64,000 nucleotides of DNA from Hydrogenophaga sp. (GTDB taxonomy: Bacteria > Pseudomonadota > Gammaproteobacteria > Burkholderiales > Burkholderiaceae_C): NCBI RefSeq assembly GCF_030373245.1, contig NZ_JAUCZF010000002.1:186001-250000 (forward strand), in the 5' to 3' direction. This document shows, piece after piece, positions 38,146-46,498 of the stretch. The notes beneath the pieces are model-generated. The model was not told the origin of the DNA and searched no databases. It saw only the letters and a program-made list of their open reading frames with translations. The position numbers and the translations under genes are program-made. Positions within the stretch are counted from its first letter, which is position 1. The number at the start of each line of letters is the position of its first letter.

Positions 38146-39258
38146 ATGAGCACCACCACAAGCAGCGCCGTCATCGACGTCGAATACGAGCAACCCGCCT
38201 GCCCCACCAAACACGCCTGGGCGCGGGTACCGGTGGAGCCGGGCCCCAAGCAGCGGGCCGAGCTGAAGGAGCGCATTCGCCGCCTGCTGAAAGAGCGCAA
38301 CGCGGTGATGGTGTCGCATTACTACGTGCACCCCGATCTGCAAGACCTGGCGATTGAGACCGGTGGCATCGTGAGCGATTCCCTGGAAATGGCGCGCTTT
38401 GGCCGCGACCACGCGGCGCAGACACTGGTGGTCTCGGGCGTGCGCTTCATGGGGGAGACGGCCAAGATTCTTTCGCCAGAGAAAACGGTGCTCATGCCCG
38501 ACCTGGATGCCAACTGCTCGCTCGATCTCGGTTGCCCCATCGACGCCTTCAGCGCATTTTGCGATGCGAACCCAGACCGCACCGTGGTCGTCTACGCGAA
38601 TACCAGCGCCGCGGTGAAGGCCCGCTCCGACTGGCTCGTGACCAGCAGCTGCGCGCTCGACATCGTGCGCGCGCTCAAGGACAAAGGGCACAAGATTCTG
38701 TGGGCGCCCGACAAGCACCTGGGTGGCTACATCCAGCGCGAAACCGGGGCCGACATGCTGATGTGGACCGGCTCCTGCATCGTGCACGACGAGTTCAAGG
38801 CGTTTGAACTCGAGGCGCTGAGAAAGGAGCACCCGAAGGCCAAGGTGCTGGTGCATCCGGAGAGCCCGGCCGACGTGATCGCGCTGGCCGATGCGGTGGG
38901 CTCCACCTCGGCCATTTTGAAAGCCGCGCGCGAGATGGACGCGCCCGAGTTCATCGTCGCCACCGACAACGGCATGATGCACATGCTGCGCCAGCAAAAC
39001 CCCGGCAAGGTCTTCATCGAAGCGCCGACCGCTGGCAACAGCGCCACGTGCAAGAGCTGCGCGCATTGCCCCTGGATGGCCATGAACGGACTGGCCGGCG
39101 TGGCCCAGGTACTGGAAAAAGGCCTCAACCGCATCGAAGTGGATGCCGCGCTGATCGAACGAGCCCGCCTGCCGATTGACCGCATGCTGGCGTTCACGGC
39201 CGCGCAGCGCGGCGGACAGGATGCTGGTGCGCTGGTGCCGAATATTGGAGCCGCCTGA
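38146..39258 (+). CDS. nadA: Quinolinate synthase A
   Basis: 370 residues. It condenses iminoaspartate with dihydroxyacetone phosphate to form quinolinate and carries an oxygen-sensitive [4Fe-4S] cluster. Cysteines in [22 protein letters not shown] and [13 protein letters not shown] include the three cluster ligands. [14 protein letters not shown] and HPESPADV are further family marks. It lies downstream of nadC on the same strand; nadB, its partner, is convergent on the other side of a hairpin repeat. Confidence 0.97.
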   Translation: MSTTTSSAVIDVEYEQPACPTKHAWARVPVEPGPKQRAELKERIRRLLKERNAVMVSHYYVHPDLQDLAIETGGIVSDSLEMARFGRDHAAQTLVVSGVRFMGETAKILSPEKTVLMPDLDANCSLDLGCPIDAFSAFCDANPDRTVVVYANTSAAVKARSDWLVTSSCALDIVRALKDKGHKILWAPDKHLGGYIQRETGADMLMWTGSCIVHDEFKAFELEALRKEHPKAKVLVHPESPADVIALADAVGSTSAILKAAREMDAPEFIVATDNGMMHMLRQQNPGKVFIEAPTAGNSATCKSCAHCPWMAMNGLAGVAQVLEKGLNRIEVDAALIERARLPIDRMLAFTAAQRGGQDAGALVPNIGAA

Positions 39259-39294
39259 GCACGACGCCTTCGGAGCGCTGTGCCTGGTTCAGGG

Positions 39295-39329
39295 ATGCCG
39301 TGGAACTGGCTTTGCCAGGCCACAGGCAT
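39295..39329 (+). repeat. 35-bp hairpin repeat, copy 2 (nadA/nadB junction)
   Basis: Identical over 35 bases to the element at 35274-35308, here between the convergent genes nadA and nadB. As at copy 1, a short C5/G5 hairpin follows at once (near 39332-39342), though the sequences beyond differ. Both copies occupy a convergent junction and both have the same orientation relative to the flanking plus-strand gene. Confidence 0.85.
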
Positions 39330-39372
39330 CGCCCCCTGGGGGGTGACGGCGAAGCCGGCGCGGGAGGATTCT

Positions 39373-40977
39373 TCAACGCGCCGGCGGCACCAGAATCGTC
39401 GGCTTGGCTTCTGGCAGCAGATCCGGGTGGTCGCGGCTGAAGTGCAGGCCTCGGCTTTCGCGCCGCATCATGGCGCTCATCACGATCAAGTCGGCCACCT
39501 GCACCAGGTTGCGCAACTCCAGCAGGTCGCGCGTGACGTGGAACTGGGCGTAAAACTCGTGGATTTCGCGCTGCAGCAGGGTGATGCGGTGGGCCGCTCG
39601 CTCCAGGCGCTTGTCGGTGCGCACGATGCCGACGTAGTCCCACATGAAGCGGCGCAGCTCGTCCCAGTTGTGCGAGATCACCACCATTTCGTCTGCGTCG
39701 GTCACGCGGCTGTCGTCCCACAGCGGCAAAGCCGGCGTCTTGACCCCCGGCGCTTCGGCAATCGCCTTCACGGCGGCTTGGGCGAACACCATGCATTCCA
39801 CCAGCGAGTTGCTGGCCAGCCGGTTGGCGCCGTGCAGACCGGTGCAGGTGGTTTCGCCCACCGCGTACAGGCCGGCGATGTCGGTGCGGCCAGCCAGGTC
39901 GGTCACCACGCCGCCGCAGGTGTAATGAGCGGCGGGCACGACCGGAATCGGCCCTTGCGTGATGTCGATGCCCAGTTCGGCGCAGCGCGCCAGGATGTTG
40001 GGGAAGTGCTCCTGGATGAACTCGGCAGGCTGGTGCGAGATGTCGAGGTACACGCAGTCCAGGCCGTGCTTCTTCATTTCGAAGTCGATGGCGCGGGCCA
40101 CCACGTCGCGCGGTGCCAGTTCGGCGCGCGCATCGTGGTCGGGCATGAAGCGGTGGCTGCCCAGTCGCGCGGGCAGCTTCAATTGCCCGCCTTCACCACG
40201 CACCGCTTCGGTGATGAGAAAACTCTTGGCGTGCGGGTGGTAGAGGCAGGTGGGATGGAACTGGATGAATTCCATGTTGCCCACGCGGCAGCCCGCGCGC
40301 CAGGCGGCGGCGATGCCGTCGCCGGTGGCGGTGTCGGGGTTGGTGGTGTAGAGGTAGACCTTGCCCGCGCCGCCGGTGGCCAAGATGGTCTGTGGCGCCT
40401 GAAAGGTCTCGATCACGTCCTGGTCCACATCGAGCACATACGCGCCGTGGCAGCGACCCGGCGCCCGGGCATCGCCCGCCTGACCGAGCTTGGCGTCGGT
40501 GATCAGGTCCACCAGCATGTGGTTTTCGAAGAAATGGATACCCGGCGTGGTGCGGGCGAGCTCGCTCAACGTTTTTTGCACCGCCGCACCGGTGGCGTCG
40601 GTGGCGTGCACGATGCGTCGGTGGCTGTGGCCACCCTCCCGGGTGAGATGCAGCGCACCGTTTTCCTTCGAAAACGGCACGCCCAGCTCTTGCAGCCAGG
40701 CGATGGCGGCGGGCGCGTTTTCCACCGTGAACTGCGTCGCTTCCAGATCGCACAGGCCGGCGCCGGCCACCAGGGTGTCGTCCACGTGCGAGGCATAACT
40801 GTCACCTTCAGCCAGCACTGCTGCAATGCCACCCTGCGCCCAGTTGCTCGATCCGTCGGAAATGCCGCGCTTGGTTACCACCGCCACGCGGTGCGTGGGT
40901 GCGAGTTTGAGGGCAGCGGTGAGACCCGCCAGACCGCTGCCGATGATGAGGACGTCAAACGAGTGGGTGGCGGTCAT
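39373..40977 (-). CDS. nadB: L-aspartate oxidase
   Basis: 534 residues. It oxidises L-aspartate to iminoaspartate with FAD, feeding NadA. The FAD-binding motif [18 protein letters not shown] starts near residue 9; [19 protein letters not shown], the [24 protein letters not shown] block with catalytic residues, and [16 protein letters not shown] are conserved. The C-terminal helical domain is complete. Confidence 0.97.
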   Translation of the reverse strand: MTATHSFDVLIIGSGLAGLTAALKLAPTHRVAVVTKRGISDGSSNWAQGGIAAVLAEGDSYASHVDDTLVAGAGLCDLEATQFTVENAPAAIAWLQELGVPFSKENGALHLTREGGHSHRRIVHATDATGAAVQKTLSELARTTPGIHFFENHMLVDLITDAKLGQAGDARAPGRCHGAYVLDVDQDVIETFQAPQTILATGGAGKVYLYTTNPDTATGDGIAAAWRAGCRVGNMEFIQFHPTCLYHPHAKSFLITEAVRGEGGQLKLPARLGSHRFMPDHDARAELAPRDVVARAIDFEMKKHGLDCVYLDISHQPAEFIQEHFPNILARCAELGIDITQGPIPVVPAAHYTCGGVVTDLAGRTDIAGLYAVGETTCTGLHGANRLASNSLVECMVFAQAAVKAIAEAPGVKTPALPLWDDSRVTDADEMVVISHNWDELRRFMWDYVGIVRTDKRLERAAHRITLLQREIHEFYAQFHVTRDLLELRNLVQVADLIVMSAMMRRESRGLHFSRDHPDLLPEAKPTILVPPAR

Positions 40978-41009
40978 GGACGGTCAATCGCGTTGAAAGG
41001 GCGTGAAAG

Positions 41010-41170
41010 CGTGTTTGGCCGCTGGGCCGCCCCAAGGCGAAACGAGCCCCCTCGGGGGGCAGCGACCCGCGCAGCGGTGGAGCGTGGGGGCGTGTTTGGC
41101 CGCCGGGCCGTCCCAAGGCGAAACGAACCCCCTGGGGGGCAGCGACCCGCGCAGCGGCGGAGCGTGGGGG
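41010..41170 (+). repeat. Two tandem copies of an 80-81 bp extragenic repeat
   Basis: Unit 1 (41010-41090) and unit 2 (41091-41170) differ at only about six positions. Each contains GGCGAAACGA, a C5/G5 hairpin (CCCCCTCGGGGGG in unit 1) and a GCGCAGCGG...GCGTGGGGG tail. The tail resembles the sequence after the 35-bp repeat at 35326-35347, so the elements look related. They fill the space between the nadB start and the scpA stop, both on the minus strand. I recall similar elements from other Comamonadaceae genomes. Confidence 0.85.
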
Positions 41171-41176
41171 CGGTCA

Positions 41177-42028
41177 TCAAGTCGGGGTGTAGGCCAAGCG
41201 CACGTAAATCGGCGCAAACGCCTCGGCTTGCGTGAGCTCGATCAGCGTTTCCTTGGCCAGCTCCAGCATGGCGATGAAGGTGACCACCAGCACCTGCTGG
41301 CCACGCGACACATCGAACAGTTCACCAAACTCGACAAAGCGCCTGCCCTGAAGTTTGCGCAGCACGATGCTCATGTGTTCGCGCACCGACAGCTGTTCGC
41401 GGCTGATCTTGTGGTGCTGCACCAGCTTGGCGCGTTTGAGAATGTCGCGCCAGGCACTCTGCAGGTCCACCGCGTGGACGTCTGGAAAGCGAGGTGCCAG
41501 CGCTTGCTCCACATAGACCTGGGCGCGCAGAAAATCCCGACCGTATTGGGGCAGCTCGCCCAGGCGGTGGGCTGCCAGCTTCATCTGCTCGTATTCCAGC
41601 AGGCGGCGCACCAGCTCGGCGCGCGGGTCTTCCGCCTCTTCGCCCTCGGCCGTCTTCTTGGGCGGCAACAGCATGCGTGACTTGATCTCGATCAGCATGG
41701 CCGCCATGAGCAGGTACTCGGCCGCCAGCTCCAGATTGCTGGCGCGGATCTCGTCGACATAGCTCAGGTACTGGCGCGTCACCGCTGCCATCGGGATGTC
41801 GAGGATGTTGAAGTTCTGCTTGCGGATCAGGTAGAGCAGCAGATCCAGCGGGCCTTCAAAAGCCTCCAGAAACACCTGAAGCGCATCGGGCGGGATGTAC
41901 AGATCCCGCGGCATCGCAAACAGGGGCTCCCCATAGAGCCGCGCAAGAGCCACCTGATCGACGACCCCGGGCAGCATGGCATCGAGTCCGTCGTGCGACT
42001 GCTCCAGCGTGGTGGCCTCGTTGCTCAT
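41177..42028 (-). CDS. scpA: Segregation and condensation protein A
   Basis: 283 residues. ScpA is the kleisin that bridges the SMC heads with ScpB in chromosome condensation. The N-terminal SMC-binding region reads LEAFEGPLDLLLYLIRKQNFNILDIPM, and AAEYLLMAAMLIEIKSRMLLP follows. The first 50 residues are an extension common in beta-proteobacteria. scpB is not in the window. It starts 33 bases after the DUF3460 stop. Confidence 0.95.
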   Translation of the reverse strand: MSNEATTLEQSHDGLDAMLPGVVDQVALARLYGEPLFAMPRDLYIPPDALQVFLEAFEGPLDLLLYLIRKQNFNILDIPMAAVTRQYLSYVDEIRASNLELAAEYLLMAAMLIEIKSRMLLPPKKTAEGEEAEDPRAELVRRLLEYEQMKLAAHRLGELPQYGRDFLRAQVYVEQALAPRFPDVHAVDLQSAWRDILKRAKLVQHHKISREQLSVREHMSIVLRKLQGRRFVEFGELFDVSRGQQVLVVTFIAMLELAKETLIELTQAEAFAPIYVRLAYTPT

Positions 42029-42061
42029 GGATCAGATCGCCTGCACACCCGTGGAGGGTGA

Positions 42062-42274
42062 TCAGCTCGGCTGGGTGCCGGTCTGGTACACGTAGGCCTT
42101 TTGCGCCACTTTTGCCGCCTGCGCGTCGGCCTGGAATTTGCGGTCGATCTGCTTGTCCCACAGCAGGGCTCGGCCCTGCCGCTGCTCCTGCTCCAGCGTG
42201 GGCTTGTCAGCCTTGAGCTTCGCAATGAAGTCGGTCGCGTCGGAGGTGTAGTGGGGGCGGGCGAAGATGGACAT
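42062..42274 (-). CDS. DUF3460 family protein
   Basis: 70 residues. It begins SIFARPHYTSDATDFIAKLK, the DUF3460 signature, followed by a charged helical region with LEQEQRQGRALLWDK. This is a short, mostly beta-proteobacterial family of unknown function. It lies just upstream of scpA on the same strand, an association I recall from other Burkholderiales. Confidence 0.9.
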   Translation of the reverse strand: MSIFARPHYTSDATDFIAKLKADKPTLEQEQRQGRALLWDKQIDRKFQADAQAAKVAQKAYVYQTGTQPS

Positions 42275-42383
42275 GGTGCAGTCGGCGTAGGAAAGACACT
42301 GATTTTAGCGAGGCGGGTCGGTGAGGCATCTGCCAAGGACTTCAAGCGCCTGTTCCTACCTCCGGGGTTCGCCGGGATGGGAC

Positions 42384-43460
42384 TCAGGGCGGAGGGTCCA
42401 GTGACTCCACGGTGCGGGTGTGCCAGTTCAGCACGGACTTGCGCACCTGCATCAGCGGTGCCAGGTCGGCGAACTCTCGCTGCAGCACTTCGGCGGTGAA
42501 ATCGGCCAGGAAGTTGGACTTCAGCGTGGCTCGGGCCCGATCCACGCCAATGTCTTCGTAAGGCACCGATGACAGCACCAGGAAGCCGTCGCCAGGAATG
42601 CGCCCGGCCTCCATGTTGGAGCGGATGATGCGCGCGGCCTGGCGGATCGGATCGGCCAGGTCGGGGCTGTAGGGACCGATGATCAGCGCCAGGTTGGGCA
42701 GGTGCAGCCAGTCGAAGCCGCGGCCCACGCACAGCATCCATTCGCGGTGCTCGATGTTCAGCGTGCGCTCAGTCTGGCGCAGCGCTGCGATATGGCGCAG
42801 GTTGCCCAGCAGCAGCGGCAGCAGGTCGGCTCGGATCTGGGTCGGCATGTCGGGCAGCAGCTCCAGAAGCCGCGCTGGCAAGCCCGGAACGTCGGCCTCG
42901 CTCAGGTCGGCCATGTGCAGACTGTGGCCCTGCTGGCCGTGCACCACCAGGGCCTCTTCGTCGGTTTCAAAGCCGCACACCAATGGGTACACCGTGCCGT
43001 GTCCAGCGCCGAACAGGGTGGCAATCTCGCGCTGGATTTCAAAGGTGTGGGCCCGCGCGTCGTTGGTGCGGTAGTGAAAACCGGCGCAGCCGCGCCGCTC
43101 GTCGCCGCGCGAGAAGTGGTAGGTGGTGATGAACAGGGCCTGGCGGCCGCTGCGCACGACTTTTTCGACGGCGGCGGTCAGGGTTTCGCCCAGGTGCGGC
43201 CAGCCAAGGTTGAAGATGCCACCCAGGTTGCGAAATGGCAGGATCAGCCCCTTGGGCGTCTGCGTCGCGACGGGGATGTTGATGCGCCCGTCCATGCACT
43301 TCATCACCAGGATGGCGGTGGGGTGGCGTGCCAGGTGGTGCTGGCGCGCCAGCCAGGCTTCTGGGCTGGCGTACTCCAGGGCGTGCCGGCGCGCCAGGTC
43401 AAAGAGCCAGTCGATGCGTTCGGCGATTGGGCTGTTCAGGGGTGCTGGGCTGTGGGGCAT
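42384..43460 (-). CDS. Carbonic anhydrase-like protein, CsoSCA-related
   Basis: 358 residues from the ATG at 43460. C55-x-D57-x-R59 (MKCMDGRINIP) is the beta-carbonic-anhydrase zinc/dyad motif. His115 (TYHFSRG) and Cys125 (RRGCAGFHY) would complete the zinc site; the His-to-Cys gap of 10 is close to the 11 of carboxysomal CsoSCA and much longer than the 3 of ordinary beta-type enzymes. The C-terminal 200 residues have no domain I recognise. It follows a SulP transporter by 13 bases on the same strand, which supports a role in bicarbonate/CO2 handling. No carboxysome shell or RuBisCO genes are in the window. Activity is inference. Confidence 0.72.
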   Translation of the reverse strand: MPHSPAPLNSPIAERIDWLFDLARRHALEYASPEAWLARQHHLARHPTAILVMKCMDGRINIPVATQTPKGLILPFRNLGGIFNLGWPHLGETLTAAVEKVVRSGRQALFITTYHFSRGDERRGCAGFHYRTNDARAHTFEIQREIATLFGAGHGTVYPLVCGFETDEEALVVHGQQGHSLHMADLSEADVPGLPARLLELLPDMPTQIRADLLPLLLGNLRHIAALRQTERTLNIEHREWMLCVGRGFDWLHLPNLALIIGPYSPDLADPIRQAARIIRSNMEAGRIPGDGFLVLSSVPYEDIGVDRARATLKSNFLADFTAEVLQREFADLAPLMQVRKSVLNWHTRTVESLDPPP

Positions 43461-43473
43461 GGTGCACTTTCGA

Positions 43474-45114
43474 TCAGGCGGACTCGCGCAGGCGATCGGC
43501 AAAACCAGAGCGCTCCATGAGCGAGCGCGGTTGCTCGTTCAAACCCAGAAATTCGAGGCGACCGCCGCGTTTCGCGATTTCTTTGTGCAGACTCTCCAGC
43601 GCGTCGAGCCCACTGGTATCCAGCGAAATCAGGCGGGTCGCATCGAGCACCACGTTCAGCGGCCCGCCGGCCTGTTCGACCCGCGCCACGATGGCGTCGA
43701 TCTTGGCCACTGCGCCGAAGAACAGCGAGCCATAAAGCTGGAAGGTGATCTGCTGATCGGTCTCTGCGACAGGCTCGGCACGGAAAATTTCACTCTGCCG
43801 CCGCACAAACAGAACCACTGCCAGCACGAGCCCGAGTTCCACCGCCACGGTGAGATCGAACACGATGGTGACCAGAAAGGTCGAAACCATCATCAGACGG
43901 TAGTGGTTGCTGAACCGTTTCATGCGGTTGAACTCGCGCCACTCTCCCATGTTCCAGGCGACGAACATCAGCACTCCGGCGAGCACCGCCAGCGGGATGT
44001 GCTGCGCCAGCGGCGCGGCCAGCAGCACCACCGCCGCGAGCGACAGGGCGTGCACCATGCCGGCCACCGGCGAGGTGGCGCCGGCGCGTATGTTGGTCAC
44101 GGTGCGGGCGATGGTGCCGGTGGCGGGCATGCCGCCAAAAAAGGGCACCACCGCATTGGCAATGCCCTGGGCCATCAATTCCTGGTTGGGGTCGTGCTTG
44201 GGTGTGTCGCTGAGTTGGTCAGCCACCCGCGCGCAAAGCAGCGACTCGATGGCGCCCAGCAGGGCGATGGTCAGCGTGGGTGTGACCAGCAGCTTGACCG
44301 TTTCCCAGGAAAAGTCGGGCAGCGCAAACGCAGGAAGGTCTTGTGGAATGCCGCCGAATCGGGTTCCGATGGTTTCGACCGGCATGTGCAATGCCCAGGC
44401 CAGCAGCGAAAGCGTGATCAGGGCCACCACCGGGGCGGGCAGGCGCGAAGTGGCCCTGAGCGCACTGACGGTCTGAATCTGGTCCAGCTGCCGACGAAAC
44501 TGCGAGTCCACCGCCCAAAGGCGGGGCCAGGCAAACAGACCCAGAATGCACACCACCCCGAGCCCAAAGGCATAGGGATTGAAGCTCTGGATGTGACCGG
44601 CGAGGGTGCCGATCTGCGCAAAAAAATCAGCCGGCATCTTGGTGATCTCCAGCCCCAGCAGGTCGCGCACCTGCGACAGCGCGATCAGCACCGCAATGCC
44701 GTTGGTGAAGCCGATCACCACACTCACTGGCACATAACGCACCAGCGTGCCCAGGCGGAACAGGCCGAGCAAGAACAGCAACACGCCTGCGCTGGCGGTG
44801 GAGATCAGCAGATTGGCCACGCCGTAGCGCTCGACGATGCCGTAGACGATGACGATGAAGGCGCCGGCCGGACCGCCGATCTGCACCGAGGTGCCGCCCA
44901 GCGCCGAGATGATGAAGCCGGCGATGATGGCGGTCCACAGCCCGGCTTCGGGCTTGAGTCCGCTGGCGATCGCAAACGCCATGGCCAGCGGCAGCGCCAC
45001 GATACCCACGGTGGCACCGGCCCCCACATCCTTGAACAGCCGATCCCGGTCGTAGCCTTTCAGGTCGCGCATCAGGCGTGGGCGGAAGGAGGCCAGGGCA
45101 GGTAGCTGGGGCAT
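43474..45114 (-). CDS. SulP family anion transporter with STAS domain
   Basis: 546 residues. About 12 membrane segments form the SLC26/SulP core (ATVGIVALPLAMAFAIASGL; GTSVQIGGPAGAFIVIVY; FFGGMPATGTIARTVTNIRAG), followed by a cytoplasmic STAS domain from about residue 440 (QITFQLYGSLFFGAV ... ISLDTSGLDALESL). SulP members carry sulfate, bicarbonate or dicarboxylates. Being the first gene of a pair with a carbonic-anhydrase-like gene points to bicarbonate, but sequence alone does not decide. A 14-bp dyad lies 23-36 bases before the start. Confidence 0.93.
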   Translation of the reverse strand: MPQLPALASFRPRLMRDLKGYDRDRLFKDVGAGATVGIVALPLAMAFAIASGLKPEAGLWTAIIAGFIISALGGTSVQIGGPAGAFIVIVYGIVERYGVANLLISTASAGVLLFLLGLFRLGTLVRYVPVSVVIGFTNGIAVLIALSQVRDLLGLEITKMPADFFAQIGTLAGHIQSFNPYAFGLGVVCILGLFAWPRLWAVDSQFRRQLDQIQTVSALRATSRLPAPVVALITLSLLAWALHMPVETIGTRFGGIPQDLPAFALPDFSWETVKLLVTPTLTIALLGAIESLLCARVADQLSDTPKHDPNQELMAQGIANAVVPFFGGMPATGTIARTVTNIRAGATSPVAGMVHALSLAAVVLLAAPLAQHIPLAVLAGVLMFVAWNMGEWREFNRMKRFSNHYRLMMVSTFLVTIVFDLTVAVELGLVLAVVLFVRRQSEIFRAEPVAETDQQITFQLYGSLFFGAVAKIDAIVARVEQAGGPLNVVLDATRLISLDTSGLDALESLHKEIAKRGGRLEFLGLNEQPRSLMERSGFADRLRESA

Positions 45115-45136
45115 GGTGCTGCGATGTTACCGATGG

Positions 45137-45150
45137 CAACGCTTGCGTTG
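45137..45150. promoter_or_regulatory. Candidate operator: CAACGC-TT-GCGTTG dyad
   Basis: A perfect 6-2-6 inverted repeat in the 102-base gap between the divergent SulP gene (start 45114) and lipoprotein gene (start 45217). It is 23 bases before the SulP ATG, where a bound regulator or a 5' hairpin could affect expression of the SulP/carbonic anhydrase pair. No protein is known to bind it. Confidence 0.35.
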
Positions 45151-45216
45151 GCTGACGCGTGGGCGCTCGTGGAGTCGGGGTTTACACTGAGTTTCCCGGG
45201 TTCATCATCCTTTGCC

Positions 45217-45738
45217 ATGACCGCTCTTACCTCCCTGCGCCCACCCTCCCTTCTTCGATGGGGTATGGCCTTGCTGGCCGGCCTCACGCTGGCGGCCTGT
45301 GACCCGCAGGCCATCAGCGAGCTGGAGGAGGGCGTGTCCACCGAAGCGGATGTGCGCGAGCGTTTTGGTGCGCCCGAAGCGGTGTGGGAAGGTCCGGATG
45401 GCGCGCAGATCTACGAGTACAACCGCCAGCCCGCGGGGCATCGCAACTACATGATCACCATCGGCGCCGACGGCAAGATGAGTGCGCTGCGCCAGGTGCT
45501 CACGCCCGAGAACTTCGCGCTTGTCGAAGTCGGTATGCCCATGGAGACGGTGCGTCGGATGCTGGGCAAGCCGATGAAGATCACGCCGTACGAGCTCAAG
45601 CGCGAAACGCACTACGACTGGCGCTACCTCGATGGCCCGAACACCAGCGACTCCAAAATCTTCACGGTGGTGTTCGACAGCGACCTCAAGGTGCTCTCGA
45701 CCAGGTCGGTGATCGACCCTGCCTTGCACCCCAACTGA
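45217..45738 (+). CDS. SmpA/OmlA (BamE-like) domain lipoprotein
   Basis: 173 residues from the ATG at 45217. A lipoprotein signal peptide ends in LTLAAC, so Cys28 would be lipidated. The mature part has repeated SmpA/OmlA-like motifs: LEEGVSTEADVRERFGAPEAVW and VEVGMPMETVRRMLGKP. BamE has one such unit, and this protein is about 50 residues longer than typical BamE, so it is called BamE-like rather than BamE itself. Expected location is the outer membrane, periplasmic side. Confidence 0.88.
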   Translation: MTALTSLRPPSLLRWGMALLAGLTLAACDPQAISELEEGVSTEADVRERFGAPEAVWEGPDGAQIYEYNRQPAGHRNYMITIGADGKMSALRQVLTPENFALVEVGMPMETVRRMLGKPMKITPYELKRETHYDWRYLDGPNTSDSKIFTVVFDSDLKVLSTRSVIDPALHPN

Positions 45739-45743
45739 TTGCT

Positions 45744-46484
45744 TCAGACAAGCCGCAGGCGCTGCCAGTCGTCCAGCAGAGGGCGCAGCACCAGAAGCAG
45801 CAGCAGCGCCGCCAGCGGCACGGTGCTCAGGTAGCCGAGGTGGTTGAAGCCCAGCGCACCCATCACGCCGCCAGCCAGAAAGCAGCCAATGAGCTGCAGG
45901 TGCACCCTCAGGCGTTGCCGGTCAGCACGCACCGGCGGCATGTCGGCGCGGCGGTTCACGTACAGCAGTTTTCCGAGTTCGATCCCCAGATCGGTGACCA
46001 GGCCCGTGACGTGCGTGGTGCGGATGCGGGCTTGCGATATCTTGGTGATCACGGCGTTTTGCAGGCCCATGATGAAGCACAACAGCAGCACCGTCAGCGG
46101 CAGGAACACCGCGTGCATCAGACCGATCGCGGCACCGAACAGGCCAAACACCAGCAGCAGCGCGGCTTCCACTGCGAGTGGCAGGCCGTAGGCGCTGAGC
46201 AGCTTCAGTCGCATGCCCCAGTTCACCAGCCAGGTGGTGCACATGGCGCCCAGCAAAAAAGCCAGCAGCGCCGCCAGACCGGAAAGCGCCAGCACAAACT
46301 GACCGAGCACCAGGTGGTCTGCCACGGTCGACACGATGCCTGTCATGTGCGAGGTGTACTGCCCCACGGCCAGGAACCCCCCTGCGTTGATCGCGCCGGC
46401 CACAAAGGCGAGCACCGAGCCGAGCTTCAGGTCGGTCTGTGGCGTGCGCCGCAGGCCAGTGAAGCCGCGGATGGGGGCGAACAT
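45744..46484 (-). CDS. DUF1275 (YoaK-like) membrane protein
   Basis: 246 residues with about six hydrophobic segments. The DUF1275 signature FVAGAINAGGFLAVGQYTSHMTGIVS is near the N-terminus and ITKISQARIRTTHVTGLVTDLGIELG near the middle. A conserved transporter-like family without a demonstrated substrate. It is convergent with the lipoprotein gene (5 bases apart) and starts 14 bases after metG on the same strand. Confidence 0.92.
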   Translation of the reverse strand: MFAPIRGFTGLRRTPQTDLKLGSVLAFVAGAINAGGFLAVGQYTSHMTGIVSTVADHLVLGQFVLALSGLAALLAFLLGAMCTTWLVNWGMRLKLLSAYGLPLAVEAALLLVFGLFGAAIGLMHAVFLPLTVLLLCFIMGLQNAVITKISQARIRTTHVTGLVTDLGIELGKLLYVNRRADMPPVRADRQRLRVHLQLIGCFLAGGVMGALGFNHLGYLSTVPLAALLLLLVLRPLLDDWQRLRLV

Positions 46485-46498
46485 CGGGTGCGGACTTC

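Noticed and set aside
42384-43460. DabA (DUF2309) inorganic-carbon accumulation protein
   Set aside because: DabA is about twice as long and pairs with a DabB/NuoL-like membrane protein, not with a SulP transporter.
42384-45114. Part of a carboxysome locus
   Set aside because: No shell (BMC), RuBisCO or csoS2-like genes occur within the window on either side; only the carbonic-anhydrase similarity points that way.
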